DNA of 64,000 bases from Mycobacterium gordonae (GCF_017086405.1 NZ_CP070973.1:2356001-2420000), one strand, 5' to 3'; positions 41,153 through 51,499 are shown, counted from the first letter of the stretch. The notes: a model not told the origin generated them from the letters alone. Numbers and translations are program-made.

Positions 41153-42589
41153 ATGACACAGCCGCAATTACTGCAGGTAGAGGTCGAAGAATTGCTGGCC
41201 AGGGCCGCCGAACTAGAGGACCCGATCGCCGAGGGGCCCGCGGAGGTCCCAAGGCCACCCTGTGACTTCGCCATGACAAAGAATGCGGCTCAACAGCTTT
41301 CGCTATCGGCGGATAACGTTCGACTCTACCTCGCTGCGGGAGAACGAGAGTGGCGGCGTCTGGCGGAATCGTTGCGCAACGCGGCAAATTCCTATCAGAA
41401 TGTAGACGAGCATGCGGCGGAGTCGATCAACACTGAAGGTGTTGTGGCGCTGCGGGTTTGCCTTCCACCAGGCAATAGTTTCGACCCGGCGCAGTTGGGC
41501 GATACGCCCACGGTGGCGATGGCGGACTCGTTGGCCTATGCAGACCTCAAGCAGCGAGCTCTGGACAATGAAGCAGGTGATCAGGGCACATCCTTCTTGG
41601 GGTTCGCGGATGCCTGGGAGGACCATCAGCGAACACTGCTCGAAGCCCGTCACCGGTTTCGACCATTTCAGCACTGGTATAGCGAGGCCAGCCACGCTGT
41701 TGAACAAAGCTTCGATTTACAGCGAGGCTGGCTGGACCAAATCGCGGCGCTGTGTGGAAAAATGGCCGACCAGGCAAGGACGGTTGCGGCGACCCAAAAA
41801 TGGGCTCAAAAAGAGCATATCTGGTTTGAGAATACCACAATAAGATACAGCGACCTCGTCCTGCTTGACGAACAATACATTCGCCTGCCGAAATTCCGTC
41901 AATCCATCATGGAAATCTACGAGAGATTGCACGCGCAGTCGGACGAAGTCCTCGCAGAGTATCGGCGCCGAGCAGCATTGCCGCTCGCCCCGCTCACTCC
42001 GCCGAAGCCACCCGTTGCCCATCGCATAGGGCTGCCTCCGAAACCCGATTCCGATTTCCCTGATTATGAGGTGCCCGCCGGCGGCGGGGGTGTTGATTTT
42101 CAGCCCGGCAATGAAACGCCCCTTGACGGGGCACTTCTGCCTAACGCTGCCGGTATGTCTAATATGCCGGCGGCTAACGGCCCCGCACTTCCCGATAAGA
42201 CAGTGATCGCCAGCGACTCGATTGCGACAAAGGCGGCGGCGTTGCCAACGCTGAAATCAGCCGCATTAGGGGCCGGCGGGGGGGCGGGGCGGCTGCCGCT
42301 GCAGCCCCTGGCGAACGGCGGCTCTGCGCCAGGCAATCTCGTACGTGCGTTCGAGGCCGCAGAACTTGCGGGCGCCGCACCAGGCGCTGCGGCCGGCGCG
42401 ATGGGTAGCGGCGGCATGGGGATGGCGCCGTTGCGCGGTGCCGGGGGAAAGGACCCAGGCGCTGGCAAAGCGGGCAAGCGCGCGCAGCGGGACGAAGAGG
42501 CCCTCTATATCGAGGAGAGGCCATGGACGCAGGGCATCGTCGGTCGACGCCGGTCAAAGGATGCCCCTGACACCGAGGAGCCCAAGTGA
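41153..42589 (+). CDS. espB: EspB homologue (ESX-1 secreted PE/PPE-like protein)
   Basis: A 478-residue protein clearly homologous to EspB (Rv3881c, 460 residues). It has the N-terminal MTQ...EELLARAAELE helix, KNAAQQLSLSADNVRLYLAAG, the YxxxD secretion signal at Tyr81-Asp85 (YQNVD), and the second half of the bundle with DQGTSFLGFADAW. The WxG turn (WEG in EspB) is altered to WYS at FQHWYSEAS. The C-terminal Gly/Pro/Ala-rich region (from about 285) and the end EALYIEERPWTQGIVGRRR match the processed EspB tail. EspB is exported by ESX-1, cleaved by MycP1 and forms heptameric rings. It runs into the next ORF with a GTGA overlap. Confidence 0.93.
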   Translation: MTQPQLLQVEVEELLARAAELEDPIAEGPAEVPRPPCDFAMTKNAAQQLSLSADNVRLYLAAGEREWRRLAESLRNAANSYQNVDEHAAESINTEGVVALRVCLPPGNSFDPAQLGDTPTVAMADSLAYADLKQRALDNEAGDQGTSFLGFADAWEDHQRTLLEARHRFRPFQHWYSEASHAVEQSFDLQRGWLDQIAALCGKMADQARTVAATQKWAQKEHIWFENTTIRYSDLVLLDEQYIRLPKFRQSIMEIYERLHAQSDEVLAEYRRRAALPLAPLTPPKPPVAHRIGLPPKPDSDFPDYEVPAGGGGVDFQPGNETPLDGALLPNAAGMSNMPAANGPALPDKTVIASDSIATKAAALPTLKSAALGAGGGAGRLPLQPLANGGSAPGNLVRAFEAAELAGAAPGAAAGAMGSGGMGMAPLRGAGGKDPGAGKAGKRAQRDEEALYIEERPWTQGIVGRRRSKDAPDTEEPK

Positions 42590-42786
42590 CAGGTCCAGAT
42601 TGGCCACGAATCGCCGCATGGTTTCGGGCGGCGCGGCGGGATTCGGTTATCGCTGAGAACACCACCGAGTTGGAACGTGAAAGCCGCGCGGCGCAATTGC
42701 GGAGAAGGTCAGAAGGAATCCATCTAACCGTGGGGTGCATACGCATCCTGGCCGATCACGATTGGCCCGACATCCTTGTCTACTGA
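42586..42786 (+). CDS. 66-residue ORF translationally coupled to espB
   Basis: The GTG at 42586 overlaps the espB stop (GTGA), which suggests coupling. The product starts TGPDWPRIAAWFRAARRDSVI and is basic and amphipathic in its first 45 residues; it is not recognised. It has no counterpart between espB and espK in M. tuberculosis. The C-terminus (LADHDWPDILVY) is short and hydrophobic. It ends 25 bases before espK. Confidence 0.5.
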   Translation: MTGPDWPRIAAWFRAARRDSVIAENTTELERESRAAQLRRRSEGIHLTVGCIRILADHDWPDILVY

Positions 42787-42811
42787 TCGCGTTCGCCACT
42801 TGAAGGAGTAG

Positions 42812-44932
42812 ATGATGGGGCGGGCGAGACCGTCGGGTCGGTATGCCGAGCAAATGCTTGAAGCGGCCGGGTGGCCCGATGTCGACGAGGACACTTTATT
42901 GGACCGCGCTTGCGATCACACGCAGGACTTGCGCGACGTCACCGATGTGCTAGTGACCTGTAAGTTTCAGCACGCTGACATCTTCGGTGGCGGCACCTGG
43001 TCGGGCACCGCCGCCAGTGCTGCCAGAGGCGAACTCGAAGCGAACATCCGCCAATTGATGACGCTGCAGGCCGCCCTGGCTTCCGCAATTACGTGGCAAA
43101 GATTCGTTGCCAACCTGGTCACGGAGACCAAATGGCACATCGCCGAGAACGTCCAAGACGCTGAGGCCCATATCAGGGTGCTGGAAAATGACCCCGCGCT
43201 GGATGCCTCCGAGCGGACTAGAGCAATAACGGCGCTGGTCACAGCGGCGCGCGAAGCCAATACGAGCTTGGTAGCCGCCACCGCCGACGACATTCTGGCA
43301 AGCCATCCCTGGAAATTGGCGGACAGTGCGCTGCAAAACCTGCTCGAGCAGAAGGCACCCCCGCGTCGGACCGAGGTGCTCTTGGCGCATCAGCAACCGG
43401 GCGTGAACCCCGAGCTATGGGCGGCGCCGCTGGGTCTAACTCATCTTGCGGCTGCCGCGCCGTCGTCACATGAACCTGCAGACGCGCCCGAGAGGCCCGA
43501 CTGGGGGGCGATCTCGCAGCCCGTGGCGCCTACTGTGCCCGGCCAGTTCAGCCTCTCGAAACCGCTATCGGGTGGCGATACCTCCGGCAGGCCACAGACC
43601 TTTCCCGGACCGGAAACGCCGCTGCCCGCGGCGCCAGTGCAATTTCCACCGTTGGGACAGCGGCGCGGGGCGCGACCGGCTCCTGCGGCGGTTTCAACGT
43701 CAGCACCATCGGATCTCAGGTTGATGCAGGACTCGGCCAGGCCGCCTGTCGACGGAGTTTGCGGTCGATCCAAATCTCCGATCACACCCGAAGCGTCGAG
43801 CGGCGACGCCGTTGGTTACGGCGTCCCGGCTAGCGCGATTGCGCCGAAGACTTCGGCCAGCAGGAGCGTAGCCCGACCTGCAGCGGCCCACGCGGCCGCG
43901 CCCCGGACCAGAACCTCTGCCGGTGCCGTCACTCCGGATGGCCCGGGGCCAACGGATGGCGCTGCAGTGGTCTCGATTCCAGTCACATCGGCGCGCGCCG
44001 CGCGCGACGCCGTAGCTGGTGCGTCTGCTGGCCGGGCCACAAGAGATATGGACCCCCTGCAGTTGGGACGGCGCATTGCGGCTGCGCTGAATGCGCCTGA
44101 CAGCGGCGGCCATGAGGACTTCGGCTTCCACTGGATAACTGGCGTAACCGTCGATGGTGCAATCGTGGTCGCAAACAGTTACGGACTTGCCTACCTGCCC
44201 GAGCAGGTGTACCTGCCGGAATCGGTGATCATGGCCACCGCTGATGACACGGTTTCCGCCGCTGAGCGAGCGAGCTGGGTTACTTACCCGGTCATCGCCG
44301 TACAACGCTGGGCGTCTCATCACCAAACCGAGCTACGCGCGGTCATTGGGACTCGCGGGCATTTAGCGAACTTCGATTGCGGCACCGCCAAAGTAGTTCT
44401 CGAGGCTGATGACATCCCCACTTCGGGCAAGATGCCTGGTCGGTCCCGCTTGCAGGTCGCGGATCCCGCCGCCGCCGCCTCGCTGGCATCGTCGACAGAT
44501 TTGCACTTAGCGAACCTGCTACCGGCTGCGCCAACAGATTTTCATGCTGCCGGACAGCATGTGCCGGCCATGGCGGGTTCCGATGTCGCAGATCACCTGA
44601 CGAAACCCGTCCCGGCGGGAGAATTCACACTCCGTCAGTTGCTGGCCATGACGCCCCCGCCGGGCGGCACCGGCTTGCCACCCGATGAGCGCTCGTTGTT
44701 GTGGTTCGAGGTGATGAAACCCCTGGCCAGCGGTGATACAGGCCGCCAGGATGCTCACCTGCGTGCGTTTCATCGGTACGCCGTCTATTCGCAACGAGTC
44801 GCCGTAGCGCAGGCTCACACTTCACGTGCTGCGGCAGCTAAGCGAGCCGCCATTGCCGACTGGTTGTACTGGAAGCGAGTCACGCGGCTGGTTGATGCCG
44901 TGACAGCGCCGGAGTCTCGGGGCACGGCATGA
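42812..44932 (+). CDS. espK: EspK homologue
   Basis: A 706-residue protein homologous to EspK (Rv3879c, 729 residues). The N-terminal domain (about 1-190) keeps SGRYAEQMLEAAGWPDVDEDTLLDRA and the WxG turn (GGTWSGTAASAA). A Pro/Ala/Ser-rich linker (about 200-410) is shorter than the repeated Thr-Pro stretch of M. tuberculosis EspK. The C-terminal domain (about 415-700) keeps FGFHWITGVTVDGAIVVANSYGLAYLP and ADWLYWKRVT. EspK is a chaperone-like ESX-1 accessory protein that binds EspB in M. tuberculosis and M. marinum. AAGGAG precedes the ATG pair at 42812/42815. Confidence 0.93.
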   Translation: MMGRARPSGRYAEQMLEAAGWPDVDEDTLLDRACDHTQDLRDVTDVLVTCKFQHADIFGGGTWSGTAASAARGELEANIRQLMTLQAALASAITWQRFVANLVTETKWHIAENVQDAEAHIRVLENDPALDASERTRAITALVTAAREANTSLVAATADDILASHPWKLADSALQNLLEQKAPPRRTEVLLAHQQPGVNPELWAAPLGLTHLAAAAPSSHEPADAPERPDWGAISQPVAPTVPGQFSLSKPLSGGDTSGRPQTFPGPETPLPAAPVQFPPLGQRRGARPAPAAVSTSAPSDLRLMQDSARPPVDGVCGRSKSPITPEASSGDAVGYGVPASAIAPKTSASRSVARPAAAHAAAPRTRTSAGAVTPDGPGPTDGAAVVSIPVTSARAARDAVAGASAGRATRDMDPLQLGRRIAAALNAPDSGGHEDFGFHWITGVTVDGAIVVANSYGLAYLPEQVYLPESVIMATADDTVSAAERASWVTYPVIAVQRWASHHQTELRAVIGTRGHLANFDCGTAKVVLEADDIPTSGKMPGRSRLQVADPAAAASLASSTDLHLANLLPAAPTDFHAAGQHVPAMAGSDVADHLTKPVPAGEFTLRQLLAMTPPPGGTGLPPDERSLLWFEVMKPLASGDTGRQDAHLRAFHRYAVYSQRVAVAQAHTSRAAAAKRAAIADWLYWKRVTRLVDAVTAPESRGTA

Positions 44933-45035
44933 TCAGCTGGTCCAGCCGCAGGGTTGGATCGGCGACTGTGCTCAGCGTTCCACTGCGGGGTGTCCGGTGC
45001 GGCGCAGGGCGTATCCGCCGATCCACCGCGGTGCG

Positions 45036-45347
45036 CTACATGAGCGACTCGTCGGTGTTGAGAGACGGGATTGTGCTTAGCTCCTCGCCAGCCGATCGAT
45101 CGGTCTCTGCATACATCCGCGCCGCGGCGACGATACTGCGACCCGTCTTGGTCACGGCGGCTTGCACGGTGGGCAGGCTATCGGTTACCGGCGCCTCAAT
45201 CGCCGGCATAGTCGCCTCGATAGCCGCCGACACCGGATCCGTTCCGAATCCGGCCACGGGGGGCCTGGGACGTGGGAGTACGAGAACGCTCAACTTATCG
45301 CCTGCGATATTCAAGCAATCACAAGCAACCAACAGGGTCTCCGTCAT
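45036..45347 (-). CDS. espJ: EspJ-like short ESX-1 secretion-associated protein
   Basis: A 103-residue minus-strand protein with ATG 45347 behind a strong AGGAGGA. It aligns with the N-terminal 100 residues of EspJ (Rv3878): PPVAGFGTDPVSAAIEATMPAIE, then a helix ending AAARMYAETDRSAGEEL, which carries the YxxxD export signal at Tyr79-Asp83. M. tuberculosis EspJ is 280 residues, so the Ala/Pro/Gln-rich C-terminal part is missing. It is convergent with espK, as espJ is in the ESX-1 locus, which supports the assignment. The plus-strand frame covering it (44929-45588) is a shadow. Confidence 0.8.
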   Translation of the reverse strand: MTETLLVACDCLNIAGDKLSVLVLPRPRPPVAGFGTDPVSAAIEATMPAIEAPVTDSLPTVQAAVTKTGRSIVAAARMYAETDRSAGEELSTIPSLNTDESLM

Positions 45348-45599
45348 ATCTGTCCTCCTAATCGCCCTGGAATTAACTGTGATACGAATTTTGGGCCCCC
45401 CGCTTTCATCGATCATATCGGATGCATCAGCCAAAAAGATTGTGATGTTGGCCTCTCGGAGGCGTCAGTCTTGGTTGGGGAATAGGCCCGCAAATAGTTG
45501 CGGCTCTAGGGGGCAAGGTGAGCATTTTGGCTACCCGTTGAACCGCTCGGTCATGCAATCTTTGCCCGGTGATAATGCGACAATGTGAAAGGGATATGT

Positions 45600-46946
45600 A
45601 TGAGCTACTTGGCGGGAATTCATGACCTTGCCTATTGCTTCCAGCGGCTCGGGGGCGCGGGAAGTAGCGCCTATTCAGGCGATTGGCTCGGCACCGGTGC
45701 CAATCTAGGGGCTGCTGCCGGAAAGGGCATGTGGTACGCGAGGAACCAGGTTGCCGTTCTAAGGGATGTACTTGGCAAAACAGGCACCAAAGTGCTCCCG
45801 ACGCCAACAGCGATCATCGACGCCGCGATGGTGGCGATATCCACGGTCGACCTTCTCAACGGCTTTGGACCGCCCGACACCGGAGCAGCACTCACCAACG
45901 GTATGCAAAAATTCGAGATCACCTCACTCCAGCTGTCTGCGGCAAATCCGGACGAACGGGACTGGAGCGGGGCCTCTTCGAAATCCTATGCCGATGCGAA
46001 CGAGGCGCTACGAAATTTGGTCGACAAAATGCAAGAACTCGACGGCCTTATGCACGTCCTCGTCGGAAAACAGGGTAGTGAAGTCGAGAATGCCCACACA
46101 ACCATTGCCGTGACCTTGTTGGGGCTGGTTGTAGCTCAAGGTATTGCGCTGGCGCTTTATCTCATCCCTGTCGTAGGTCCAGAGGTCTCGTGCGCATGGC
46201 AAATTGTTTCGTCACTTGCAGCTGGGGCTGCCGTGGTTACCCAGGAAATGGCCACACTGTCCGAATCCATCGCGATTGCGAACGCGGTAGACAACCTTGC
46301 GCTTGGCTATGGTGAAGTGGCTGCACAGGCACGACGGTCGGGCCTATTTTCTCGATTCGAGGTGGCAGGAGCGGAGCAGACGGTCGTCGACGCCGCCGAG
46401 GCTGCCTTCGCCGCGACGCCCGCCGGGTCCCCAGTGCCAACCGTTGCCACGCTGGGGGGACTAGCCGGGGACAGCGCCTTGGGTGATCGGCTCGCTATGG
46501 CGAACGATCTCGTCACCAGTGGCTCGGACATGCATGGCTCGCAACAAGATCGAGAAAAGCCGAGCACGCCGGCGTCGCCGGTGTCCCCGGCGGCGGCAAT
46601 GGCAGCGATGTCCGCCATGTCCGCGATGTCGGCGCAGTCCGCGCAAGGCGCGAAGATGCTCGCACGCGGTTCCCAGCTCATGAACGTGGTCAATCAGACC
46701 ACGGCACTAGCCCGGCAGGCTGGCACGAGTGGTGCGCAAAGCCATGGCCCTGCAATACCTCCCGGGGAAAGAGCCAGCGACGAAGCGACGGTCGCCGGAC
46801 AAATCCGCGCGGACTCGGCGGTCGCAGACGCAGCCGACGGCACCAACGCGGCGGCCGGGGGCCTCAGTGCCGAGCGGGTGCCCATTGACATTGCAACGCT
46901 TGGCCCCGAACCGCAGTGGCCGAGGGCCGGGGACCGGATGGGGTAA
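45600..46946 (+). CDS. EspA/EspE-family secreted protein
   Basis: 448 residues from the ATG at 45600, which has AAAGGGA 6 bases upstream; the GTG at 45585 would skip it. Near residue 125 a WxG turn, DWSGASSKSYADANEAL, is followed by a long helix, then a hydrophobic hairpin (TLLGLVVAQGIALALYLIPVVGPEV; SLAAGAAVV) as in EspA and EspE. The C-terminal half is Ala/Ser/Met-rich and ends with the family signature SAERVPIDIATLGPEPQW. EspA is co-secreted with EspC by ESX-1. The gene is followed by espC- and espD-like genes, the order of the espACD operon, so espA is the more likely orthology, although overall similarity is low. Confidence 0.8.
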   Translation: MSYLAGIHDLAYCFQRLGGAGSSAYSGDWLGTGANLGAAAGKGMWYARNQVAVLRDVLGKTGTKVLPTPTAIIDAAMVAISTVDLLNGFGPPDTGAALTNGMQKFEITSLQLSAANPDERDWSGASSKSYADANEALRNLVDKMQELDGLMHVLVGKQGSEVENAHTTIAVTLLGLVVAQGIALALYLIPVVGPEVSCAWQIVSSLAAGAAVVTQEMATLSESIAIANAVDNLALGYGEVAAQARRSGLFSRFEVAGAEQTVVDAAEAAFAATPAGSPVPTVATLGGLAGDSALGDRLAMANDLVTSGSDMHGSQQDREKPSTPASPVSPAAAMAAMSAMSAMSAQSAQGAKMLARGSQLMNVVNQTTALARQAGTSGAQSHGPAIPPGERASDEATVAGQIRADSAVADAADGTNAAAGGLSAERVPIDIATLGPEPQWPRAGDRMG

Positions 46947-47023
46947 CGCCCTTGACCGGGGTTCCCGGGCAGTGGCCCGCGAACGATCCGCAGCAACAGA
47001 ATCTGGAAACAGGAGACGTATCA

Positions 47024-47338
47024 ATGGAAGAACTGACCATCTCGCCGAGCTATCTCGAGCAGCTGGCAATCAAACAGGAACAGGCCTCGACAGCGGTGGC
47101 CGAGGCGGCGGCCGCGACTTCGGCAATGACTAAGGCGGTCTGGGTGACCCACGGCGTGATCAGCGGATCCTCCAACACCGCGTTCGAAGCCGCGGAAGCC
47201 GTACGTCGCGCCGCGAGCGTGAATCTGCGAACCGTCGCCACCGACCTCGCCGCCAAGCTGCGGACCGCCAAAGAAACCTACGTTGGCGTCGATGAAGAGT
47301 TGGGAAGTAACCTCAGCAAACAATTCCTCGCCCGTTGA
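47024..47338 (+). CDS. espC: EspC-like ESX-1 secretion-associated protein
   Basis: 104 residues from ATG 47024 (CAGGAGA upstream); the frame continues back to 46916 but that part overlaps the espA-like gene and is not typical. EspC (Rv3615c) is 103 residues. Shared features: the N-terminal ELTISPSYLEQLA, VWVTHGVISGSSNTAF in the turn, and a C-terminal helix with YVGVD (Tyr86-Asp90), the YxxxD secretion signal. It should pair with the protein encoded 77 bases upstream, as EspA pairs with EspC. Confidence 0.88.
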   Translation: MEELTISPSYLEQLAIKQEQASTAVAEAAAATSAMTKAVWVTHGVISGSSNTAFEAAEAVRRAASVNLRTVATDLAAKLRTAKETYVGVDEELGSNLSKQFLAR

Positions 47339-47628
47339 TTGTGGTTGATCCCAGCTGTCTCGCTTGCGCCTGTCGCACCACACCTAAGTCGACGATCGCA
47401 ATCGACCAGCAGGTGGGGATTGACGAGCATGGCTTTTCGGCAAGCCAAATGCCACTCATCGACGATCACCTAGCCGCTATTTCTGAGATCCGGGAGTGGG
47501 ATAATGTTTCTTAGTGCACGCCCAAATGTCGAAGGCAGCTGCAGTTTCCCGCACGGTGGTCGATCGAATCACGCTGTGGCGGCCGGCTCGGTACGTTTTA
47601 GTTCTTTGACATTTTAAGGAAGATTTTA
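47339..47628. other. 290-base spacer between espC- and espD-like genes
   Basis: No gene recognised. TTTGACATTTTAAGGAAG just before the espD ATG includes its ribosome site. Confidence 0.4.
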
Positions 47629-48240
47629 ATGCCGAATTACGATAGCAACGATGAATTTGGAGCCTTGGTCTTCGATGAAATCGAGGAGTCCAGGTCTACG
47701 GATTATGCTGATGCGGAATCGGCGGGCTTGGATTTTGACTGCGACAACGGCGAGGACGACGCATCGATTGCGGATGCTTTCGCCGCTTTTGAGCTAGCGG
47801 AGCCTGATGGCATCGATCTGGAAGCAATTGCGCTGGCATCGCAGGCTGAGGTGGTTGGACAGGACAAAGAGGATGCGGAGAACGAAACTGCGCAACTATT
47901 CACAGTCGTTAATCCGCAAGATACGGTCTCGGTGTCGGCGCTTATTGATGGCAGGACTCAGCGCGTTGAGCTATCGTCCAGCATGGGGCGGCTCAGTGAA
48001 TCTGAACTCGCGGAAGAAATAGTAATACTCGCTGAGCTCGCCCGAAACAAGGGCTTGGCGGGGCAGCGCATCTATTTGCTAGAGGACAGCGAATTAGCGG
48101 AATCGTTGCGCACACTTGGTGTGGACGGCGATGAAGTCTTGCGTGATTTCATGGAAACCGGAATGGGCTTGCCTACGGCCGAACAGGCGATCACGGCTCA
48201 GTCGCAGGTATTCGCAAGCCGGTACTTTAACGAGGGATGA
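47629..48240 (+). CDS. espD: EspD/EspH-family protein
   Basis: A 203-residue acidic protein. The first 80 residues are an Asp/Glu/Ala-rich, probably disordered segment. The C-terminal domain matches EspD (Rv3614c): LFTVVNPQDTVSVSALIDGR, QRVELSSSMGRLSESELAEEI and VILAELARNKG, then MGLPTAEQAITAQSQVFASRY. EspD stabilises EspA and EspC and is itself exported independently of ESX-1 in M. tuberculosis. The ATG follows AAGGAAG. It completes an espA-espC-espD order. Confidence 0.88.
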   Translation: MPNYDSNDEFGALVFDEIEESRSTDYADAESAGLDFDCDNGEDDASIADAFAAFELAEPDGIDLEAIALASQAEVVGQDKEDAENETAQLFTVVNPQDTVSVSALIDGRTQRVELSSSMGRLSESELAEEIVILAELARNKGLAGQRIYLLEDSELAESLRTLGVDGDEVLRDFMETGMGLPTAEQAITAQSQVFASRYFNEG

Positions 48241-48358
48241 AGGCTCTCGTCACCTACTCAGCAGCCGTTTCGTAGAATGACGAGGGTCTCGCTCCGAGAC
48301 TTGCGTGCTGATCGGAGGCTCTATTGCGAGCCACTCGGACCAGCGGGCGATCGAGGAG

Positions 48359-48427
48359 CGCTCCTTTGAGTTCGTCGCACAATGTGCGCGCCCACAGATG
48401 CGGCTCCTCGGCCAGGCGCGTGGTCAC
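48359..48427 (-). pseudogene. possible IS21 istA scrap
   Basis: VTTRLAEEPHLWARTLCDEL resembles a conserved segment of IstA transposases (RLAxDPxxWAxTLxDEL). It lies in an otherwise empty 325-base gap between espD and ilvC. A shorter, weaker relative (RLCDELKRPL) occurs on the minus strand near 53.14 kb. Confidence 0.35.
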
Positions 48428-48565
48428 GCTCCACGAACGGCTCGAACGCACCGGTGGCGCCGGTTTTGCACACCCCGGGAGTGGTGACACCGTTCACAAA
48501 ATTGCGGATCCAAGTGCCACTACTCAGATGAGCCCGAGAAAGCGCGTTTCCTTCGTCTCTTACGC

Positions 48566-49609
<1,044 letters not shown>

Positions 49610-49678
49610 CTAACAACCCTGCAGGGAAACGAATTACGGTCGCGTAGCGGCTCGCAGCTAGCCAAGTCGGCTTGCCCC

Positions 49679-51499
49679 TCATTTTCCTGGTGTTGAGCCA
49701 CTCGGCGTTCCCTTCGAGCGCTGGCCGATCCACGTGGGAAATCCGCTGCCGCTCGGCGGCGAGGCCTCCGCGGCGACACGTTCACTAGAGCGGCCAAATA
49801 CCCCGTTGGTTGCCTGTGGCGGCCCGAGTGACCATACGAGTCCGCAACTGAACGGTCGCATGTTCTTGGTGGTCGCAAGCAGCAGCAAGAGACTTGCCCG
49901 GCAAAGTTCACGGAGTTTGACAGCTGATCCGGCAATGCGCGGTTGAGCCCCGCAGCCAAAGAGAGACTTTGGCGGGGTAGCCGGTACGTGCGCGTGTCGT
50001 GTCGGCAGGTGCTGTCCGCGCCGCAGCGGAGGAAACATGGGCAGCAGGAGGAAGGCCAAACCGATCAGGACGGCGCCCGTGGTAAAGGCATAGTGCATGC
50101 CGGCAATGAACGCCTCACGCGCAGCGCAATACACGCTGGGATAAAACGTGGCAAGCTGCCGATCGCCAGCGACATGCGCTGCGGCGAAAGCAGATTCGCG
50201 GATCGCGCCGACTTCTTGTGGCGGGATGGCGGTGGGTAAACTGAGCCGGCTGCGATAGCCGGCGCAGAACACCGAGCCCAGCAAGGCGATCCCGAGGGCC
50301 GCACCCGCCACCATCGTTACGTCCTTCACCGCTGAGGCCGTGCCATGTTCGTCGCAAGCCAGCGAGTGTCCAAGGTGGTGGGTGGCAGTTGTGGCCGAGA
50401 GTGCGAGGCCTGCGCCGAACACCAGAGTGCCAATCAGCAAATCGGAGTAGCCGGAAGTGACTTCAAGCCGGGCCAGTAGCACGAGCCCTGCCAGCATACC
50501 CACCAAACCTGCGCCAATGACGATTCGATTACCGAGGCGCTCAACGACTTTCGGCGCTATTGCGGACACCAGCAGTAGGCTGACGGTCATCGGCAGCATC
50601 GACAGAGACGACTTCAATGGTGAATAACCGAGCGCGAATTGGGTGTATTGCTGGCCGATGAAGAATACGCCGAAAGCGCTCATGAACTGGACGATCAGTG
50701 CCGCAGCGGCGGAGGCTAGTTCACCATTGGCGAAAAGTCGCGGGTCCACCAAGGGCCGCGAGACGCGTAGCTCATGGAACACGTACAAACAAAGCGCTAC
50801 AGCAGCTTCCATCAGAGCACCGATCACGGCGGTGTCGGTCCAACCTTGTTCTGATCCTTCGATAATGCCGTACACGAGCGCGCCGAGTCCGATCGCACCC
50901 CAACGAGCTCCTGGAAATTCTGTTACTCGCTTAACGGCGCTCTTCGTATCGGGCACCGACGCAAGCGTCACCAGTAACGCCACCGCCCCCATCGCCGCGG
51001 TGGCTACAAAAAAGGAACGCCACGAGAAGTATTCGAGCATTAGACCACTGAAGAGCAGACCGACAACCGATCCGCCAAAAACGAACCCGGCCCAAGTACC
51101 AACGGGGTGTTCCCTTCGGCCAAGGCGGGCAACCGTGGTCATGGTCGATAGAGAAGATGGCATGATGAGTGCTGCACCGACGCCCATGACCGCCCGGGCT
51201 GCGGTTATCACGGATACAGAGCCCGCGACTGCGGCCAGGGCGCTGGCCAACGCTGATAACAGAATGCCGACGATTAGCGTGTGGCGACGGCCATAATTAT
51301 CTCCGAACACTCTGGCCGGCAGAACCAGTGCCGCAAGCGCAAGCAGGTATGCGTCAGCCACCCAAGTGAGATCCGTTGTCCCGGCATGGAGGTCGACGGC
51401 AATGGCAGGCAGCACCACGTTGACACTCACCATCGGTGTGATGGCAATTGCTAACGCGCTACCGCAAGAAAACACCACTGCGCGGGGATCGTCACGCAC
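49679..51499 (-). CDS. MFS drug exporter, DHA2 family, copy 2
   Basis: 606 residues from GTG 51499, which has AGGAG 6 bases upstream and matches the start of copy 1. About 14 membrane helices; motif A GDNYGRRHTLIVG, TM5 region GFVFGGSVVGLLFSGLMLEYFSWRS. Similarity to copy 1 at 31480-33084 runs over the full membrane part, and both lie in minus-strand units with catabolic hydrolases. A 90-residue C-terminal extension rich in Arg/Pro/Ser follows the last helix and has no counterpart in copy 1; it may be frameshifted or non-functional. A promoter of the shared family was not found in the 298-base gap to the FAH gene, so it may be cotranscribed with that gene. Confidence 0.88.
   Translation of the reverse strand: MRDDPRAVVFSCGSALAIAITPMVSVNVVLPAIAVDLHAGTTDLTWVADAYLLALAALVLPARVFGDNYGRRHTLIVGILLSALASALAAVAGSVSVITAARAVMGVGAALIMPSSLSTMTTVARLGRREHPVGTWAGFVFGGSVVGLLFSGLMLEYFSWRSFFVATAAMGAVALLVTLASVPDTKSAVKRVTEFPGARWGAIGLGALVYGIIEGSEQGWTDTAVIGALMEAAVALCLYVFHELRVSRPLVDPRLFANGELASAAAALIVQFMSAFGVFFIGQQYTQFALGYSPLKSSLSMLPMTVSLLLVSAIAPKVVERLGNRIVIGAGLVGMLAGLVLLARLEVTSGYSDLLIGTLVFGAGLALSATTATHHLGHSLACDEHGTASAVKDVTMVAGAALGIALLGSVFCAGYRSRLSLPTAIPPQEVGAIRESAFAAAHVAGDRQLATFYPSVYCAAREAFIAGMHYAFTTGAVLIGLAFLLLPMFPPLRRGQHLPTRHAHVPATPPKSLFGCGAQPRIAGSAVKLRELCRASLLLLLATTKNMRPFSCGLVWSLGPPQATNGVFGRSSERVAAEASPPSGSGFPTWIGQRSKGTPSGSTPGK

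Noticed and set aside
44929..45588. Plus-strand 219-codon frame downstream of espK
   Set aside because: It lies opposite espJ, which has a strong ribosome site and EspJ similarity; the plus frame has no family features.
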